Source of the DNA: Bacteroidetes bacterium GWF2_35_48
GTDB taxonomy: Bacteria > Bacteroidota > Bacteroidia > Bacteroidales > GWF2-35-48
Reading direction: 5' to 3'
Length of the DNA: 64,000 bases
Assembly: GCA_001769125.1 (NCBI GenBank)
Contig: MEOG01000090.1
Coordinates: 1 to 64,000, forward strand
Part shown: in pieces, positions 18,901 to 26,737 of the stretch
How positions within the stretch are numbered: the first letter of the stretch is position 1
Layout: each line of letters starts with the position of its first letter
Program-made: the position numbers and the translations under genes
Notes under the pieces: model-generated
Told to the model about the DNA's origin: nothing
What the model saw: only the letters and a program-made list of their open reading frames with translations
Databases searched by the model: none

Positions 18901-20123
18901 TGATTCTGCATTGTAACAGAAACACCCGAAGAAAAACTACCTTCTCTTAAAAATACACCGGAATCAAAAGATGAATCGTAACAATCTGCAATTGCCAGTT
19001 TAATATGATAATGACTACAAGCCTGAACAAGCGCCCAGGCGGTTAATGTTACTGTCAATCCGTCGTACTGAATGTTTGCATTATTATCATTATTTATATA
19101 ATACTGTGTATTGTTAACATGGTTCACATTATTAATACTTACAGGAGTATTTGTTCCAGGCAACAGAGCGATGTTTTTGTTTACATAATTGTATCCATCA
19201 GCATCAAGGCTGGTAATAAAAAAACCGAAAACATCATTGTAGTTACTGTTTGCAAATTCCGGATATTCATCAGAACCAAAAACATATTGAAAAGAAATGG
19301 TATCAGAAGAAGGGATAAAATCAAATTCAAGCACCGTTGCATCATAAATATTACTGGCACTTGTACTGATTGAAGCAGCAAGCTGTGGGTCTGACTCCGG
19401 TCCGGAAAGCGTTCCGCTGATAGACCCTGAATTATTTGGGCCTACTGCATTTGTAACAGGACCCGAAGCCAATATCACACCACTGTTAAAACCAAGAGGG
19501 GGGTTTGCATTTGTAAAATAACCTATTCCCTGCAAATCGCCTGTAAATGTTACATTATAAGCTTGCAAGCAACCAGTAATAAGATAATTCTGCACTAATT
19601 GCTGCGGTGTGAGATTTGTCGTAACAGTTAATGCCATCACATCCTTAACCTCAGCCTCGGATTCTGAAACGCATAAACCGAAAGTACCTTCAATAACTTG
19701 CCCTAAAGGCCAAAAACGAATCCATACTCTTTTACCTGCTTGATGATGATTTTCGTTTAACTTTATAAAAGGCATCGAAATATAATCTGTTTCGCAAATT
19801 ATCTGGGATATTTCGATACACTCATCTCCCGAATAAACAGCAAGACCTGCAGATGTAATACTCCCTGCCTGCGTTGATATCTTGAGTAGGCCCGAAGATG
19901 GAACAATACATGAAAACCACAAATCTTTTCCCTGATAATGCCTTGTACAATTCAACAAAGGAATATCAGATGAAAAAGTACCGGCATTGCTATATTCAGC
20001 ATAAGCAATTGAATTCTGAACAGATAAATCAATTGCATGGCAAGGATTTTGCCCGGGTGAAATACTTTGAGAATAGACAAAACCTATCTGAAGAACAAAC
20101 AGAATTTTTAAAAAATATTTCAT
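15912..20123 (-). CDS. Giant T9SS surface protein: choice-of-anchor L, SprB and PKD repeats, CHU_C terminus
   Basis: 1403-residue exported protein. After a signal peptide (1-18) there is an N-terminal beta domain, then a choice-of-anchor L domain (about 185-400; LITGCLQAYNVTF and FGSDEYPEF are diagnostic), a Calx-beta-like stretch and a series of SprB-type repeats of about 75-80 residues. These show the GxYSVTVTDxxxC signature with a preceding W(S/N)xG. Two PKD domains near the end carry WNFGDGG and WIFGDGDS. The terminal about 85 residues (YVPTAFSPDGDGSNEFF...FDRWG...WDGK...GIYTWV) are the CHU_C/gliding-type T9SS sorting domain. SprB is a mobile gliding adhesin in flavobacteria; repeats of this family do not by themselves prove gliding. 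It lies 22 bp downstream of a paralogue and is probably co-transcribed. Confidence 0.9.
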   Translation of the reverse strand: MKYFLKILFVLQIGFVYSQSISPGQNPCHAIDLSVQNSIAYAEYSNAGTFSSDIPLLNCTRHYQGKDLWFSCIVPSSGLLKISTQAGSITSAGLAVYSGDECIEISQIICETDYISMPFIKLNENHHQAGKRVWIRFWPLGQVIEGTFGLCVSESEAEVKDVMALTVTTNLTPQQLVQNYLITGCLQAYNVTFTGDLQGIGYFTNANPPLGFNSGVILASGPVTNAVGPNNSGSISGTLSGPESDPQLAASISTSASNIYDATVLEFDFIPSSDTISFQYVFGSDEYPEFANSNYNDVFGFFITSLDADGYNYVNKNIALLPGTNTPVSINNVNHVNNTQYYINNDNNANIQYDGLTVTLTAWALVQACSHYHIKLAIADCYDSSFDSGVFLREGSFSSGVSVTMQNHSMLGSDHDLYEGCMNYYVFARADTTSLIDTVQVDLIITGTAASGTDYSPLPTTINILPGQIYDTLYYYGLFDNLDEGVETIIFSVANGCQCNQSLVSDTIFLYDNFTLNGHIDDDATICMGDSITLHAQVHPGFADNPTMISYLWNTGDTTANIVVSPNATTTYSVSVNDPCLQDTVMSMIITVVPAINPQFHANKDSACFNEHVIVTFDGFSGPAATYVWNFSGATIVSGSDSGPYELFWGSEGDKIISLQISDIACVHSWNETVHVNPIPQAAVIFTNVICNEACDGTATVVPGVTTSHLPLSCIWSDPAFQTTITATGLCPGMYNVTFTNTGGCSSSSTVNISEPSAMLGYLQGTNILCYNGSNGAIDLTVGNGTPTYTFLWSNGATTEDLSSLPAGFYSVTVTDANDCFIIDSITLTQPSQGISCVFDPYDISCFGGGDGKAVTHVTGGTYPYSYQWNDINGQTTPTAFNLSAGSYSVIITDINNCTVSSTVTIQEPPLITLSASSTPASCHGMIDGFASVTISGGVPAYTFAWSNGCTQAQNENIAAGVYHVTIVDQNLCIVSASAIVTQPEAIHLVPGSDQWICKGDSADISGQALGGTYPYTYFWQGADGTAQTGQSINVSPLVTTVYQVSATDNFGCTSGIHSVTVFVYPDLFLDVYTIKDTVCKGEAAVIRATIMGGDGGPYELLCNGVMVAPPFDVFPENSQMYVVTLSDRCGTQSVSDSVMIYVLPEPPNNPVLDNFTGCVPHTISFSEQSLNEGQRYQWNFGDGGYSEAKNPVYTYTNPGNYYVQLTVTSILGCRKTIAFLTPVEAYPLPDARFYPQPDVTTEIRPEFQFFNISDNYVSSYWIFGDGDSSIYTGNPIHTFPGKGVYNVALVVISNHGCLDTLIVPVNIIDEFSLYVPTAFSPDGDGSNEFFKPYGSGIAETNYYFIVFDRWGMKVFETKDYNQTWDGKTSGEKAKTGIYTWVLFYKDLIGNGKTSAGTVTLLR

Positions 20124-20145
20124 TGGTTTAGTTTGGATTGTTCTG

Positions 20146-23100
20146 TTAACGAATAACTGTTACGTGACCAGATCGCGTATAATCCATGCCGTTCAGATTA
20201 CGATAATACAAGACCCACGTGTAAACATCCGAAGAAACTATATCTCCCTTATATTTCCCATCCCACTTTTTATCTTTATCTTTTGTTTCAAAAACAATTT
20301 CCCCCCAGCGATTATAGATTAAAAGATGATATCCTTCGGGATGGATTCCATGATTATAAACTTCAAAGTAATCATTTTTAGAATCATTATTCGGAGAAAA
20401 TGCAGTAGGTGCGTAAACCGTGTATTCTTCCCTGACTAAAATTTTCTGAACAGAAGTATCGCGGCAATCAAACTCGGTGCGTGCAATAAGTTTTACTTCA
20501 TACGTACCAGCCTGTTTATAATAATGGGATGGATTAAAGATTAATGATGAATCGCCATCACCAAAAACCCAGAAACAAGTATCAGAGCCGGATGAGTAAT
20601 TATAAAAATCAACTTTTGGGTCAACAATTGATACAACATCTGGTTTCGGTACAAAACGAGCTTCCGGCAAGGGATGGACTTCAATAGGCATTTCCATTGT
20701 AACTATATTCGTACAACCATGTTGAGAAGTTACAGTTAATGAAACATAATAAGTTCCTGGATAATTAAAAGTATGTGTCGGATTTTTTGATACAGACCCC
20801 TCACTGTTAACGCCATCTCCAAACACCCACGCATAGACCTGTCCTTCATTGGGGCTTGTTTCAATAAATTGAAGCGTTAAAGGAACGCAGCCAGACATTT
20901 GGTCAACCAAAGGATTGTTCGGGGGCAAAGGTAACACTTCTATACGAACAGAATCAACAACAGTAGGCGTTTCGCAACGATCGTGCAATGTCAGCGTATA
21001 AGTTTGAGATTCCATTGGGAATACATCAACAGGAGGTGAAATCAGTGTTCCGTTATTAAGATAAATCATATACGGACCACCATTTCCGCCGGAAACATCA
21101 GCCCTTAAGCTGACAGGTTTGCCGGGACAAATAGTATCCACAAGAATAAAGGCATTTAAAGAAAGCGGTGGATATACATTCACAACTATTTCCTGTAAAT
21201 TTCCCACACAACCGTTTCTGTCTGTTACTGTAAGCGCATACGTTGAAGTAAGTATAGGATCTGCATTAACAACCGGTCCTGTGTATATACTGGAGTCGCC
21301 TACCCAATAGTAAGAATAAGGAGGTGTACCACCCATAACCTGAGCAGAAATATTTACAGAGCCTCCGATGCAAATCTGCTGATCATCGGAAGAAGAGACA
21401 TAAACTCTTGGAGGTTGTGTGATAGTAACATAAGGATTAACATTACATCCGTTTGCATCCGTTACAACACAATTATATGTTCCGGCAAATAAATTGGTGG
21501 CTGTTGCCATATTCGAACCATTTGACCAGAAATACCAGTAAGGTTGTGTGCCTCCCTGAACTGTAACAGTAGCACTTCCGTTATTATAACCATAACATGT
21601 AGCAGGAGTTGTTTCTGTCATATACGTTATAGGAGGAGGTTGTGTAATTACAAAAGATGTATCCACAAAGCATCCAATCTGGTCTGTTACTGTAACAGAA
21701 AATAAACCAGCGCAAAGCCCCTCCAGCAGAGGCTGACCACCCGGCCATGAGTACTCAAGAGGCAAAATACCTCCGCTTACCTGATACAAAGCACTACCAT
21801 CGCAGGAATTAAAACATTTGTTATTCTGAAGCGTTAAGGTACCATTCATCAATGGGCTGACAATAACTTCAATTGATTCCTGATTACTCAAACAGCCTCT
21901 CATATCCTGCAATTGCACCACATAAGTTGAAGTTACGGTTGGTGTAACAGTAATACTTTGCGTATTGGCACTGCCATTCCAGAGATATGTATAAGAAGGA
22001 GTTCCTCCGACACCATCCGCGGTCATGGTAATACTTACGCCAAAGCACAAGGCATCTCCATCTGAAACAGATAAAATCAATTGCGGTGGTTGCGAAAGAA
22101 TAAATGTAAACGTGGTATCACAGCCATTTGCATCAGATACCGTTACAGGATACGTTCCTGCCTGTAAATTATTCTGTAGTGGAGAATTTGACATTACAGG
22201 ATCATACGTGAACGTATAAGGAAGAGTAGCATCCTGTGCAGTAATACTAATAAAGCCATCATTACCACCAAAGCAGTCAATATTTTTATATGCAGTATCT
22301 ATAGATAAATAAGTTGGATGCGTAATAGTAATGCTTTCTGAAAAATTACAGGCATTGGCATCAGTAACCGTAACATCATAAGTTCCTGCTGCGAGATTAT
22401 TTAAAATACTTACACCGGAAGCCCAACTGTAATTGTAGGGTAATGTTCCACCATTGGTTGTAATTTCAATGCTTCCAAGACTTTCGCCATAACATAAATT
22501 ATGGACAATCGTATTTGAATGTTCTAACGCAGAAGGTAAAATAACGGGCACTGTTGTAATCGGAGAATAGCAACCATTTTGAATCACTTGTAAAGTAATG
22601 TCATAAGTAGCAGGTGTAGACCAGGTACCAGCAAAAGGACCCTGATTATTTCCGCTTTGTGAAATCCAGTTGTTTACTCCGCCAAAATCCCAAACATAAA
22701 TGGTATCTGATCCGGCAATAGCAGCATTACCGGTATATGTTACAGTGGTAGAGTCTCCGTAACAAGGAATTGATGAAACAGTAAAAGTAGAAGTGGGAGT
22801 TTCATTAAATGTAATAGCAACAGTATCTGTTTGTGTGCATATAGCTGAATTATATGTTTCAGACCACACAAAGTAATAAGTTCCCCATGTATTGACTGTA
22901 ACCAAAGAATTCTGGGATAAAGGATTTGCAATTGTTGCTGTACCGGGAGCGCCGGGAGCTACAGTCCATGAACCAGTATTGCCGGCAGCCAATGTTGCAT
23001 TTAATGTATACTGCATGCTACATACAGCAGAATCAATTCCTGCATTGGGAGTAGGCATCACACAGCAAGAGGGGTCAATAACAGGAAGAACAAAAACACT

Positions 23101-24657
23101 TCCAGTCGTATCGTATTCGCAATTATAATTATCTAGAACATGAAATGTATAAGAATGTGTTCCTGATGTTGTTGGTGTTGCATCCGCCAAACCATCAACC
23201 TGTGCCCCAAGACCACCATTAGAATCATTTTCAGTCCAACTAAATAAAGTAGAATCATTTGCTGTAGTAGTAAAAGAAAATTGAGGAGGAATTATGTTCG
23301 GATTAAAATGCAGTTGCCACCAGAATATATATCCATTATCTGAACCAAGATGATCTTCCACGTGAATAGTCCAGTCGCCATTTAACATACAACCAAGTAA
23401 GGTATTAAAATTACCTCCATTTGATGGTGAATAATTCCCGGGAGGAGCTGTTGATCCAGATGTAACAGGTAGCGAGCCCGTGGCAGTAGGTGTCCAACAA
23501 TAAGTAGCACCTACACCAGGAGCAGTATTGCTGTCATCATCAATCGGTGTTCCAAAATATGTACTTCCATAGCCATTCGAATAAGTAATAATACCTAATG
23601 TTTCTCCAGATGGGCAAATCAAAGAAATTGTTAAATCTCCCACATAAGAATGCTCAATATTCAAACAAACGGAAACGATGTCTGAAACGCTTGTCATTGT
23701 TTGCCCTGGTATGAAAAGAGTGTTTGTAATTGTAGTTTCATAGGGTGTTCCCTGCCCATCAGGCAGATATGTGAGACCAGCCACCATTGTGTCAATAGTA
23801 ACTGCCCATGGATTAATTACAGGAGCGCTTCCAACTAAATTAGTAGTTTCTCCAGGACAAATTGTATCAGGGGAAATATATGTTCCAGAAAAATCTGGTG
23901 TAAGAGAAACCAAAATCATTATTCGTGCAAGGTTGGAATTAGTACAGTTATTTATATCTGTACCATCTAAAGTTACATAATATGCTCCTTCTGACCATGT
24001 ATGTGTAACAGATGTTAAGCCAATACCTTCAGCAAAACCGGGAGTTGAACCATCGCCAAAAGTCCAATGGAATAAAGTAGTTGCATCCGATTGAGCATAA
24101 TTAGTCCCAGCTGTTGGATAAGAACCTGTAACGTTAAGTGTTAAAGGGGTATTCTGGCATATACGGATGGTGTCGCCATTATAGAAAGGAGTACTTGGGT
24201 TATCTATTGTAATATTGAAAGGCTGACAAGGAAAAGTACAACTGATCAGGGCTACCCAACCTGTATTTGTTACAGAGCCATCGGATGTCCATTTAATAGT
24301 TAAACATCCACCAGTAGATGATGTTATTACCTGACCTACTATAATTGCGGGACTTGTTCCTTCTGCCTGAGCCAGTAAAGCTCCACCTGTTGTAGGACCA
24401 TCGTAAATATAAAGGTGATCGCAGCATTGCTCGCTGGTAAAGCTGGTAAACGTCAATGAAATTTGTGACCCAGGCTGATCTGAGCAAAAAGTACGGGTAA
24501 AACTTTCATTATCACTATAACTTCCTGATGCGCCTCCGGAATCATAAAACGTACCACTGCAAGTATTTACAGTAGCTGCATTGGACATCGTATAAGTCTG
24601 GGCAAATATCTGACTTGTTATTAAGCTGAAAAACAGCAATATGTTAATAATTTTCAT
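20146..24657 (-). CDS. Giant T9SS surface protein: CUB, PKD, P-domain, SprB repeats, CHU_C terminus
   Basis: 1503-residue exported protein. Signal peptide 1-19; CUB domain about 33-140; PKD domain about 150-255; a proprotein-convertase P-domain-like jelly roll about 285-455 (CLNIEHSYVGDLTISLICP ... GDWTIHVEDHLGSD); a further PKD-like stretch; then SprB-type repeats with GTYDVTVTDANAC-like cores. Two PKD domains and a CHU_C sorting domain (APTAFSPNNDSKNDYFE...YNRWGE...WDGK) close the protein. The C-terminal about 450 residues align by eye with those of the neighbour ending at 15912, down to PPNNP and FPxxSQxYxxTLxDRC blocks, indicating duplication. The N-terminal binding modules differ, so the pair probably shares an export route and stalk but presents different heads. 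Confidence 0.9.
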   Translation of the reverse strand: MKIINILLFFSLITSQIFAQTYTMSNAATVNTCSGTFYDSGGASGSYSDNESFTRTFCSDQPGSQISLTFTSFTSEQCCDHLYIYDGPTTGGALLAQAEGTSPAIIVGQVITSSTGGCLTIKWTSDGSVTNTGWVALISCTFPCQPFNITIDNPSTPFYNGDTIRICQNTPLTLNVTGSYPTAGTNYAQSDATTLFHWTFGDGSTPGFAEGIGLTSVTHTWSEGAYYVTLDGTDINNCTNSNLARIMILVSLTPDFSGTYISPDTICPGETTNLVGSAPVINPWAVTIDTMVAGLTYLPDGQGTPYETTITNTLFIPGQTMTSVSDIVSVCLNIEHSYVGDLTISLICPSGETLGIITYSNGYGSTYFGTPIDDDSNTAPGVGATYCWTPTATGSLPVTSGSTAPPGNYSPSNGGNFNTLLGCMLNGDWTIHVEDHLGSDNGYIFWWQLHFNPNIIPPQFSFTTTANDSTLFSWTENDSNGGLGAQVDGLADATPTTSGTHSYTFHVLDNYNCEYDTTGSVFVLPVIDPSCCVMPTPNAGIDSAVCSMQYTLNATLAAGNTGSWTVAPGAPGTATIANPLSQNSLVTVNTWGTYYFVWSETYNSAICTQTDTVAITFNETPTSTFTVSSIPCYGDSTTVTYTGNAAIAGSDTIYVWDFGGVNNWISQSGNNQGPFAGTWSTPATYDITLQVIQNGCYSPITTVPVILPSALEHSNTIVHNLCYGESLGSIEITTNGGTLPYNYSWASGVSILNNLAAGTYDVTVTDANACNFSESITITHPTYLSIDTAYKNIDCFGGNDGFISITAQDATLPYTFTYDPVMSNSPLQNNLQAGTYPVTVSDANGCDTTFTFILSQPPQLILSVSDGDALCFGVSITMTADGVGGTPSYTYLWNGSANTQSITVTPTVTSTYVVQLQDMRGCLSNQESIEVIVSPLMNGTLTLQNNKCFNSCDGSALYQVSGGILPLEYSWPGGQPLLEGLCAGLFSVTVTDQIGCFVDTSFVITQPPPITYMTETTPATCYGYNNGSATVTVQGGTQPYWYFWSNGSNMATATNLFAGTYNCVVTDANGCNVNPYVTITQPPRVYVSSSDDQQICIGGSVNISAQVMGGTPPYSYYWVGDSSIYTGPVVNADPILTSTYALTVTDRNGCVGNLQEIVVNVYPPLSLNAFILVDTICPGKPVSLRADVSGGNGGPYMIYLNNGTLISPPVDVFPMESQTYTLTLHDRCETPTVVDSVRIEVLPLPPNNPLVDQMSGCVPLTLQFIETSPNEGQVYAWVFGDGVNSEGSVSKNPTHTFNYPGTYYVSLTVTSQHGCTNIVTMEMPIEVHPLPEARFVPKPDVVSIVDPKVDFYNYSSGSDTCFWVFGDGDSSLIFNPSHYYKQAGTYEVKLIARTEFDCRDTSVQKILVREEYTVYAPTAFSPNNDSKNDYFEVYNHGIHPEGYHLLIYNRWGEIVFETKDKDKKWDGKYKGDIVSSDVYTWVLYYRNLNGMDYTRSGHVTVIR

Positions 24658-24734
24658 GATGGGTAAATTTTGTGTTCAATTTAAAGACGCAAAAGTTCTT
24701 TTTTGGTTGTCTGATTGAAAGAAAAAGTTTGAGA

Positions 24735-24768
24735 AATGTAGATACGTTGCATGCAACGTATTTACATT
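24735..24768. repeat. Dispersed palindrome, copy 1
   Basis: A perfect inner palindrome ATACGTTGCATGCAACGTAT (24742-24761) is enclosed by the copy-specific arms AATGTA and TACATT. It lies just after the transketolase stop codon. Other members are at 25716-25777, 26606-26663, 38831-38868, 39520-39560 and 49684-49723. Confidence 0.85.
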
Positions 24769-24778
24769 GCCAAACATT

Positions 24779-25627
24779 TTAATAATCCCCGAGGGTTTCT
24801 TCTAATTGCGCCAATGCTTTTTCGAGCTGTTCGTCATTTGGCGCAGAACCGTGCCATTTATGAGTTCCCATCATAAAATCAACACCCATGCCCATTTCTG
24901 TTCGCATAAGAATAACAACAGGCTTACCTTTACCAGTATGGCGCTCAGCGTCTTTCAACACACTTAAAACTTCCTCCATATCGTTCCCATTCATTTCCAA
25001 AACTTCCCATCCGAAAGCTTCCCATTTCGCTTGAAGATTTCCGAGCGACAAAACCTCATCTACAGGTCCGTCAATTTGCTTGCCGTTATAATCTACTGTT
25101 GCAATAATATTATCAATTTTCTTAGCACCTGCAAACATAGCGGCTTCCCAAATCTGACCTTCCTGAAGTTCTCCATCTCCCATAAGCACATAAATCAGAT
25201 GATCGTCATTATTCAGTTTTTTTGCTTTCGCTGCGCCAATAGCAACAGAAAGACCCTGACCTAAAGAACCGGATGCAACCCTTACTCCCGGTAAATCCTC
25301 GGCAGTTGTAGGATGTCCCTGAAGTCTTGTATCAAGCGTACGGAATGTTGCCAGTTCTTCCACATCAAAGTACCCTGAACGTGCAAGCACACTGTACCAT
25401 ACTGCCGAAAGATGTCCGTTTGACAAAAAGAAAAGATCCTGATCTTTTCCATCCAAATCAAATTTATAGGGGTCGTGGTCTAATATTTCGAAATACAAAG
25501 CCGTTAAAAAATCAGCGCATCCTAAAGCACCACCCGGATGACCGGAGCTTTGAGCGTGAACCATTCTAACGATATCGCGTCTTACCTGTGTGGCAATTTT
25601 TTTCAATTCTGATATTGTATCAACCAT
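24779..25627 (-). CDS. Transketolase, N-terminal (ThDP-binding) subunit
   Basis: 282-residue split-type transketolase subunit. Family motifs in order: SSGHPGGALGCADFL (about 26-40), GHPTTAEDLPGVRVASGSLGQGLSVA, and the thiamine-diphosphate motif GDGELQEGQIWEA running to the Asn of DYNGKQ. It ends with a MGTHKWHGSAPN segment typical of the N-terminal half. Split transketolases need a second, C-terminal subunit (pyrimidine-binding and C-terminal domains) to be active in the pentose phosphate pathway. That gene normally follows directly, but here the next gene downstream is unrelated and no such subunit occurs anywhere in the window. The gene itself shows no damage. Palindromic repeats lie on both sides. 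Confidence 0.92.
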   Translation of the reverse strand: MVDTISELKKIATQVRRDIVRMVHAQSSGHPGGALGCADFLTALYFEILDHDPYKFDLDGKDQDLFFLSNGHLSAVWYSVLARSGYFDVEELATFRTLDTRLQGHPTTAEDLPGVRVASGSLGQGLSVAIGAAKAKKLNNDDHLIYVLMGDGELQEGQIWEAAMFAGAKKIDNIIATVDYNGKQIDGPVDEVLSLGNLQAKWEAFGWEVLEMNGNDMEEVLSVLKDAERHTGKGKPVVILMRTEMGMGVDFMMGTHKWHGSAPNDEQLEKALAQLEETLGDY

Positions 25628-25715
25628 AATTTATAAAAATTAATTTGTCCAAATTTATAAAAAATATTTTATTTCGTTTGATGAATGTGTGAAATTGTTG
25701 TTTTGGGATGGGGCA

Positions 25716-25777
25716 GGCATGTGGATACGTTGCATGCTTCGACTCCGCTCAGCACAAGTGCAACGTATGTACATGCC
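25716..25777. repeat. Dispersed palindrome, copy 2, with a second repeat core in its loop
   Basis: Outer arms GGCATGT (25716-25722) and ACATGCC (25771-25777) enclose GGATACGTTGCATGC on the left and TGCAACGTATGT on the right. The loop holds TTCGACTCCGCTCAGC, the reverse complement of the conserved-loop family seen at 29238, 56215 and 58464. This is one element nested within, or fused to, another. Confidence 0.85.
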
Positions 25778-25786
25778 AAAGCAATA

Positions 25787-26710
25787 TTATCTGATAAAGG
25801 GATTAAGAAATTTTTTATACCGAATCAGGGAATAGATGCTCAACGGGATATATGAGAGAAGAAAATTAAAAACAGACATAAAAACAGCAAAAATTAATAT
25901 GCCTGTTAGAACACCTGTTTTACTATTTATAAAGGCTATGCAGGGTAAAATATTTCCATTAAAAAAACTAACAAAAAAAGTTACAAGCAACAAGAGTAAA
26001 AAAATAATTAAAATTCCGAGCAATGAAGATTTAATATCTGCAAGGCTTAACTGCATGTGTGAAACAATGCAAAGAGAAAGGTATAAAAAGAGCCAGAACA
26101 AAGGCTCTTGTATATTATCACTGCTAACGACAGATAAAAAAATAATTTTCCCTGTTTTTAATATCTGACTTGCCTGACCTGAAAAATTATCAGACAAAAA
26201 TTCTACAGAGGGCTGCGATAAAATTGCATTAATAGCCTGTTTGTCGGGTAAAAGAAACCAAAGCAATGCAAACAAAACCAATGAGCCAAATATTATTGGA
26301 CCAATTCCAATAAAAAAATTTCCGGCAATTTGCATCGGATTTTTTTTATTATAACTATGCGTTACATAGCCCAGAGTACCTTCCATTGTGTTGGGTGCGA
26401 ATAATTTTATTTCGGTTATTTTATGAAAAAAAATCAGGCAGAAAAAAGCGTGTCCAAGCTCATGAACAGGAACACCAAGCCATCCAGTAAAAAAAATATC
26501 AAATTTCAAACCTGCTGTTTTAATAAAAATCCGCCTGGTTGAACGGGCAAAAAAATAAAGAATTATTCCGGATATAATCAGAGTTCCGAATAATGTGAGA
26601 AAAATTGCAATTGTTGGTTGTAGATACGTTGCATGCAACGTATCTACAACCAACAATTGCAACGTATTTACAAGACACAATTGCATCATATTTACAATCC
26701 CACAACACAC
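25787..26710 (-). CDS. M50-like membrane metalloprotease homologue
   Basis: 307-residue multi-pass membrane protein. A zinc-binding HELGH motif (residues 83-87) sits in VPVHELGHAFFCLIFF, immediately after a membrane segment, followed by hydrophobic segments near 125-150, 195-215, 230-250 and 265-295. This resembles site-2-protease/M50-like proteins. The distal Asp-Gly zinc ligand motif is not clearly present, so proteolysis is uncertain. The N terminus is suspect: codons for about residues 16-35 lie inside a perfect 58-bp palindrome and those before it in 24-bp tandem repeats, so the true start may be elsewhere or the repeat may have extended the protein. It lies 27 bp downstream of the barrel-like gene. 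Confidence 0.6.
   Translation of the reverse strand: MCCGIVNMMQLCLVNTLQLLVVDTLHATYLQPTIAIFLTLFGTLIISGIILYFFARSTRRIFIKTAGLKFDIFFTGWLGVPVHELGHAFFCLIFFHKITEIKLFAPNTMEGTLGYVTHSYNKKNPMQIAGNFFIGIGPIIFGSLVLFALLWFLLPDKQAINAILSQPSVEFLSDNFSGQASQILKTGKIIFLSVVSSDNIQEPLFWLFLYLSLCIVSHMQLSLADIKSSLLGILIIFLLLLLVTFFVSFFNGNILPCIAFINSKTGVLTGILIFAVFMSVFNFLLSYIPLSIYSLIRYKKFLNPFIR
26606..26663. repeat. Perfect 58-bp palindrome overlapping a gene start (copy 3)
   Basis: Left arm 26606-26634 and right arm 26635-26663 are exact reverse complements (29 bp each), centred on GTTGCATGCAAC. It shares its inner 20 bp with the copy at 24742-24761 but has much longer arms. It lies inside the coding region of the M50-like gene. 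Confidence 0.95.
26651..26698 (-). repeat. Two 24-bp tandem repeats abutting the palindrome
   Basis: Read on the minus strand, 26698-26675 and 26674-26651 both begin TTGTAAATA and contain GCAATTGT. A third partial unit starts at 26650 and runs into the palindrome centre. In the M50-like reading frame they encode an eight-residue repeat. Confidence 0.8.
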
Positions 26711-26737
26711 GAAATATACAGGGTATTTGATTTTCTA

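Noticed and set aside
15340-24500. Many 60-130 residue open frames opposite the giant surface proteins and the protease
   Set aside because: All lie wholly within well-supported genes in another frame and show no recognisable domain.
25787-26710. Confident assignment as RseP/site-2 protease
   Set aside because: HELGH is present but the PDZ domain and the distal Asp motif of RseP are not, and the N terminus is built from repeats.
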